Shown here piece by piece: positions 62,001-64,000 of a DNA stretch of 64,000 nucleotides. The notes beneath the pieces are model-generated. The model had not been told where the DNA came from. It saw nothing but the letters and a program-made list of their open reading frames with translations, and made no database searches. Position numbers and translations under genes: made by a program. Position 1 is the stretch's first letter. Each line of letters begins with the position of its first letter. Origin of the DNA: Oligoflexia bacterium (GTDB taxonomy: Bacteria; Bdellovibrionota; Bdellovibrionia; Bdellovibrionales; Bdellovibrionaceae); assembly GCA_016861345.1 (NCBI GenBank), contig BOLD01000011.1, positions 51,511-115,510 of the forward strand. Direction: 5' to 3'.

Positions 62001-62580
62001 TCTGGTTATGGATACAGAAGTGTATTCAAACACAGGGGGACAATCATCAAAGGCGACTCCGATGGGTGCCTCGGCAAAATTTGCGATCTCTGGAAAACAA
62101 ACATCGAAAAAAGACTTAGGTCTAATGGCAATGAGCTATGGCAATGTCTATGTTGCTAGAATTGCCTACGGCGCTAAGGATCAACAAACTTTGCAAGCCT
62201 TTGCAGAAGCTGAGAGTTTCCCTGGGACTTCAATCATTATCGCTTATTCTCATTGCATCGCCCATGGCTACGGAATGCATTTGGGGTTAGAGCAACAAAA
62301 ACTGGCGGTGGATTCAGGTTACTGGCCACTCTTTAGATATGATCCACGACGAGTGCCTCAAGGATTAGCTCCACTGAAGCTTGATTCAGCTCCGCCCAAA
62401 ATTCCACTGAAGCAATTTTTAGCAAATGAGATTCGATATCGAATGCTTGAGAAATCTCATCCGACAGAGGCAGCAGAAATGCAGGCTGAAGCTCAAAAAT
62501 TTGTAACAGAAAGATATTTGCTTTACGAATATCTTTCAAAAAACCAACCTCTATCACCAGTTCAATCAAAGGAAATATAA
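59017..62580 (+). CDS. nifJ: Pyruvate:ferredoxin (flavodoxin) oxidoreductase, single-chain
   Basis: A 1187-residue PFOR: alpha domains with AIYPITPSSTMAELADEWSS, gamma domain (about 415-620), two [4Fe-4S] motifs CIQCNKCALVCP and CTGCAVCVEVCPG (about 690-770), and the TPP-binding beta domain with GCGETPYLKLLTQLYG, NATGCSSIYGG and IVGGDGWAYDIGFGGLDH. Converts pyruvate and CoA to acetyl-CoA, CO2 and reduced ferredoxin. All core motifs present and no truncation. Begins six bases after the ferredoxin stop. Confidence 0.96.
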   Translation: MTKTVAATLDGNEAAASVAYRFSETVAIYPITPSSTMAELADEWSSKDKPNLWGTVPRVTEMQSEGGAAGAIHGMLQTGSLTTTFTASQGLLLMIPNMYKIAGELTPFCMHVSARTIATHALSIFGDHSDVMACRQIGFAMLCSGSVQEAHDFAAVSHVTTFKARIPFLHFFDGFRTSHEVAKINLLSDEDLRQLFNEEDIQAFRKLALTSDHPMIRGTAQNPDVFFQAREACNPFYEKVPDLVQKSFDELKKVTGRSYQLFDYHGHPEADRVIVMMGSGSETTHELVDWLLGKGEKVGVLKVRLYRPFSAKHFLAALPKSVQKIAVLDRTKEPGALGEPLYQDVVTALFEMNTFKVQPQVIGGRYGLSSKEFTPAMVKGIFDEMKKTKPKNHFTIGIVDDVSGTSLEYDRDFDIEPNDVTRCVFFGLGADGTVGANKNSIKIIGEETNNYAQGYFVYDSKKSGAMTISHLRFGPRDIRSSYLIKKANFVACHQWDFLEKYDVLDYAAAGGVVLFNSLYPVDQVWDHLSKQAQAQIIQKKLKVYTIDAFKVARETGMGGRINTVMQTCFFAISGVLPREQAIEQIKAAIQKTYSKKGSEMVERNFKAVDHTLHALFEVKIPNQVTSQRSMSPLVPDHAPDFVKRVSGSILAGRGDLLPVSAFPVDGTWPTGTTQYEKRNIAQFVPVWDPQICIQCNKCALVCPHATIRAALYEPEALKGCPSTFKSMDFKSKEHLNKKYTIQVAVEDCTGCAVCVEVCPGVDKSNPKRKSLEMKPQLPLRQNEKENYEFFLNIPLADRSVARGDAKMSQFLEPLFEFSGACSGCGETPYLKLLTQLYGDRLFIANATGCSSIYGGNLPTTPYKCNSEGRGPAWSNSLFEDNAEYGYGMRFSIDKHREIAQELLKKLSAQIGDRLVQEILIADQSTEAGIFAQRDRVKSLKEKLKSIKTSEAKQLEFFADYLVSKSVWIVGGDGWAYDIGFGGLDHVLAQGRKVNILVMDTEVYSNTGGQSSKATPMGASAKFAISGKQTSKKDLGLMAMSYGNVYVARIAYGAKDQQTLQAFAEAESFPGTSIIIAYSHCIAHGYGMHLGLEQQKLAVDSGYWPLFRYDPRRVPQGLAPLKLDSAPPKIPLKQFLANEIRYRMLEKSHPTEAAEMQAEAQKFVTERYLLYEYLSKNQPLSPVQSKEI

Positions 62581-62582
62581 TC

Positions 62583-63596
62583 ATGAATTTAGAAGTGAAT
62601 TATCTTGGTTTGAAACTGAAAAGCCCCCTCATGACAGGGGCTTCGCCTTTAACTGATAATCTGGACTATGTGAAGAGAATCGAAGATGCTGGAGCCTCGG
62701 CAATTGTTCTCAGATCCCTGTTTGAAGAACAAATTGTCATGGAAGAGCGAGCTTATCATTTTCACGTTTCAAGTCACATGGACGCTTCTGCTGAATCTTC
62801 ATCAGGTTTTTTGCCACACTTTCATGATTTTACCTTTGATACAGACCATTATCTTGAACATATACGAAAAGTTAAATCAGCTGTCTCGATTCCAGTCATT
62901 GGGTCACTGAACGGTATTACCCATGGTGGATGGGAAAGTTATTCAAAAATGATTGAAGAGGCCGGGGCTGATGCGCTAGAGCTGAATTTCTATGATTTAC
63001 CAACTGACCCTGGTCATTCCTGTCAGGATGTGGAATCTCGATATGTGGAGATTCTGAAAAGCATCAGAGCTCTTGTGAAAATTCCTCTCTCAGTCAAATT
63101 AACTCCATTTTTTTCATCCCTACCAAATTTCGTCCAAAAACTATCCCAAAATGGAGCAAACGGTGTTGTCCTATTTAATCGTCTCTATCAGCCTGATATT
63201 GATATCGACAATCTGGTTGCAAAATCCACATTTCATTTTTCTGAATCCCATGAGCTTGCACTTCGATTAAGATGGCTCGCGATTTTAGAGCCCCACTTTA
63301 AAGGCTCATTGTCAGCAGCAGGTGGTGTTCACTCTGTTGAAGATGTGATTAAAGCCATTATGGCCGGAGCATCCACAACTCAGATGGTTTCTGCGATCAT
63401 GAAGCACGGACCTACTTACTTCTCTAAAATCGAGTCAGAGCTAAAAAAATGGCTGATCGACCACGAGTATGAATCCTTAAATCAAATGCGAGGAAGCATG
63501 AGTTTAAGAACATGTCCTGATCCTTCCGCCTTTGGCCGCACAAACTACATGAAGATCCTTCATGGCTGGAATGTTCTCATGCAGGATCAGAAGTAG
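62583..63596 (+). CDS. Dihydroorotate dehydrogenase-like flavoprotein
   Basis: A 337-residue TIM-barrel FMN protein: NLEVNYLGLKLKSPLMTGAS, VIGSLNGITHGGWESYSKM, ADALELNFYDLP, KIPLSVKLTPFF, ANGVVLFNRLYQPDIDI and SAAGGVHSVEDVIKAIMAGAS. It resembles the class 1 dihydroorotate-dehydrogenase-like family, but its divergent motifs and position two bases after nifJ suggest a partner for ferredoxin electrons rather than the pyrimidine enzyme. No other pyr gene is nearby. Confidence 0.88.
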   Translation: MNLEVNYLGLKLKSPLMTGASPLTDNLDYVKRIEDAGASAIVLRSLFEEQIVMEERAYHFHVSSHMDASAESSSGFLPHFHDFTFDTDHYLEHIRKVKSAVSIPVIGSLNGITHGGWESYSKMIEEAGADALELNFYDLPTDPGHSCQDVESRYVEILKSIRALVKIPLSVKLTPFFSSLPNFVQKLSQNGANGVVLFNRLYQPDIDIDNLVAKSTFHFSESHELALRLRWLAILEPHFKGSLSAAGGVHSVEDVIKAIMAGASTTQMVSAIMKHGPTYFSKIESELKKWLIDHEYESLNQMRGSMSLRTCPDPSAFGRTNYMKILHGWNVLMQDQK

Positions 63597-63694
63597 TTTT
63601 TTAATTTGCTTGGATGCGCATGTTCTAAGTTGATTCAAAATACGAATCACAATGAAATTCATATCAAAACAAGAATTCTAAAATAAAAAAAAGT

Positions 63695-63721
63695 TAAAGT
63701 TTCTTCAAAACATGTCGATTA
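63695..63721 (+). promoter_or_regulatory. Strong sigma-28 (FliA)-like promoter before the 47-residue lipoprotein
   Basis: TAAAGTTT (63695-63702, 8/8), 11-base spacer, GTCGATTA (63714-63721, 6/8). The spacing is exact. Transcripts would begin near 63729, giving a leader of about 42 bases with the GAGG ribosome site. A -10-like TATACT also occurs at 63744-63749 but has no -35. Confidence 0.6.
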
Positions 63722-63770
63722 GCATCCTCAGTAAATATAGCACTATACTTGATTCATTGTGAGGCAGTTC

Positions 63771-63914
63771 ATGAAGACCACTACAAAAGTCCTAATAGCT
63801 ATGTGTTCTCTCTATTTGGTTGGATGTCTTGAATCATCACCCGATACAGGTGGGAGCAGCTCACAGTCAGGAATGTTAGGTGTAACGAAATTCCATCCGG
63901 TTTATTTGTCATAG
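63771..63914 (+). CDS. Small lipoprotein (47 residues)
   Basis: A short frame from the ATG at 63771 with GAGG seven bases upstream encodes MKTTTKVLIAMCSLYLVGC and 28 further residues, ending in TAG at 63912-63914. The lipobox is LVGC with lipidated Cys19; Leu follows. The mature peptide is Ser/Gly-rich (SSPDTGGSSSQSGMLGVT). It could be a genuine small surface lipoprotein or the remains of a longer one cut by an early stop; no continuation in other frames was recognised. A sigma-28-like promoter with a perfect -35 lies upstream. Confidence 0.6.
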   Translation: MKTTTKVLIAMCSLYLVGCLESSPDTGGSSSQSGMLGVTKFHPVYLS

Positions 63915-63941
63915 CATAAGGGTCTAGATTGCCTCTTTAGG

Positions 63942-63956
63942 GCGCCAAATTGGCGC
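63942..63956. repeat. Palindrome GCGCCAA-A-TTGGCGC
   Basis: A perfect 7-bp dyad around one base, between the small lipoprotein stop and the gene at the right edge, ending 13 bases before that ATG. As RNA it can fold a 5-bp G/C stem with a 5-base loop; no T-run follows, so it is a candidate operator rather than a terminator. Confidence 0.4.
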
Positions 63957-63969
63957 ATTGGAGAGGAAG

Positions 63970-64000
63970 ATGACAGGGTTAAAAGTAAAAAGATATAGTC
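63970..64000 (+). CDS. Start of a gene running off the right edge
   Basis: ATG at 63970 preceded by GGAGAGGAAG, a strong ribosome site, opens a frame MTGLKVKRYS that continues beyond the window. Only ten codons are visible; no identification is possible. The basic, non-hydrophobic start argues against a signal peptide. Confidence 0.5.
   Translation, partial: MTGLKVKRYS

Noticed and set aside
63631..63649. Inverted repeat TGATTC-AAAATAC-GAATCA after the flavoprotein gene
   Set aside because: Short, A/T-rich, no T-run; probably chance in an A/T-rich gap.

Overview
The window is a dense, moderately AT-rich bacterial chromosome segment from a Gram-negative organism: it has lipoproteins, outer-membrane beta-barrels and an RND pump. 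The gene content (tilS-ftsH-cdaA-ybbR-glmM-pdxJ-tsaE, cysteine desulfurase-mnmA-mtaB-rnc-era-der, and a purine operon with separate purS, purQ and purL) together with many small secreted proteins without recognisable homologues suggests Bdellovibrionota (a Bdellovibrio-like predator or relative). This assignment is inference from gene order and family resemblance; no rRNA is present to confirm it. I saw no tRNA or rRNA gene, insertion sequence, prophage, CRISPR array or gene-free stretch above 300 bases.

Layout. 1-4.8 kb: partial corA, a secreted lipoprotein and a beta-barrel gene sharing a divergent promoter region, a small membrane protein, an aldehyde dehydrogenase and two secreted proteins. 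5.3-12.1 kb: tilS, ftsH, then the c-di-AMP/cell-wall set cdaA-cdaR-glmM, then pdxJ and tsaE. 12.1-13.2 kb: a minus-strand GAF-like protein. 13.4-21.3 kb: an overlapping chain for tRNA thiolation and RNA/ribosome GTPases (cysteine desulfurase, mnmA, mtaB, rnc, era, der) ending in a sodium-coupled transporter. 21.3-22.9 kb: secreted phosphoesterase and outer-membrane protein. 23.3-27.2 kb: a sulfur/persulfide module (Crp-type regulator, rhodanese-persulfide dioxygenase fusion, two half-size YeeE/YedE transporters, TauE exporter). 27.7-37.0 kb: purM-purN-X-purB-purC-purS-purQ-purL-purF, where X is an unfamiliar FAD-type protein.

37.1-42.7 kb: LD-carboxypeptidase, serine hydrolase, metallophosphoesterase, Ser/Thr kinase-Usp fusion and Mpl, which reads as a murein-peptide recycling locus with a signalling kinase. 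42.8-46.8 kb: two small secreted proteins and an orphan RND pump. 46.9 kb: mutS. 49.5-53.6 kb: a run of exported proteins (S1 protease, two unknowns and others, an App1-type phosphatase) and a coiled-coil protein. 53.6-55.6 kb: RarD-type permease and glutaryl-CoA dehydrogenase. 55.8-63.6 kb: 2-oxoglutarate:ferredoxin oxidoreductase (two subunits), ferredoxin, full-length pyruvate:ferredoxin oxidoreductase (NifJ) and a dihydroorotate-dehydrogenase-like flavoprotein. 63.8-64.0 kb: a 47-residue lipoprotein and the first codons of another gene.

The signals I would follow first are: sigma-28 (FliA)-like promoters, spaced TAAAGTTT-N11-GCCGATAA, before the lipoprotein, beta-barrel, small-membrane-protein and 47-residue lipoprotein genes; the strong internal translation start in the rhodanese-persulfide dioxygenase gene; palindromes upstream of the sulfur and purine operons; the unknown FAD-like gene inside the purine operon; and the murein-recycling/kinase cluster. 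Intrinsic terminators are hard to find: convergent genes overlap or nearly touch.
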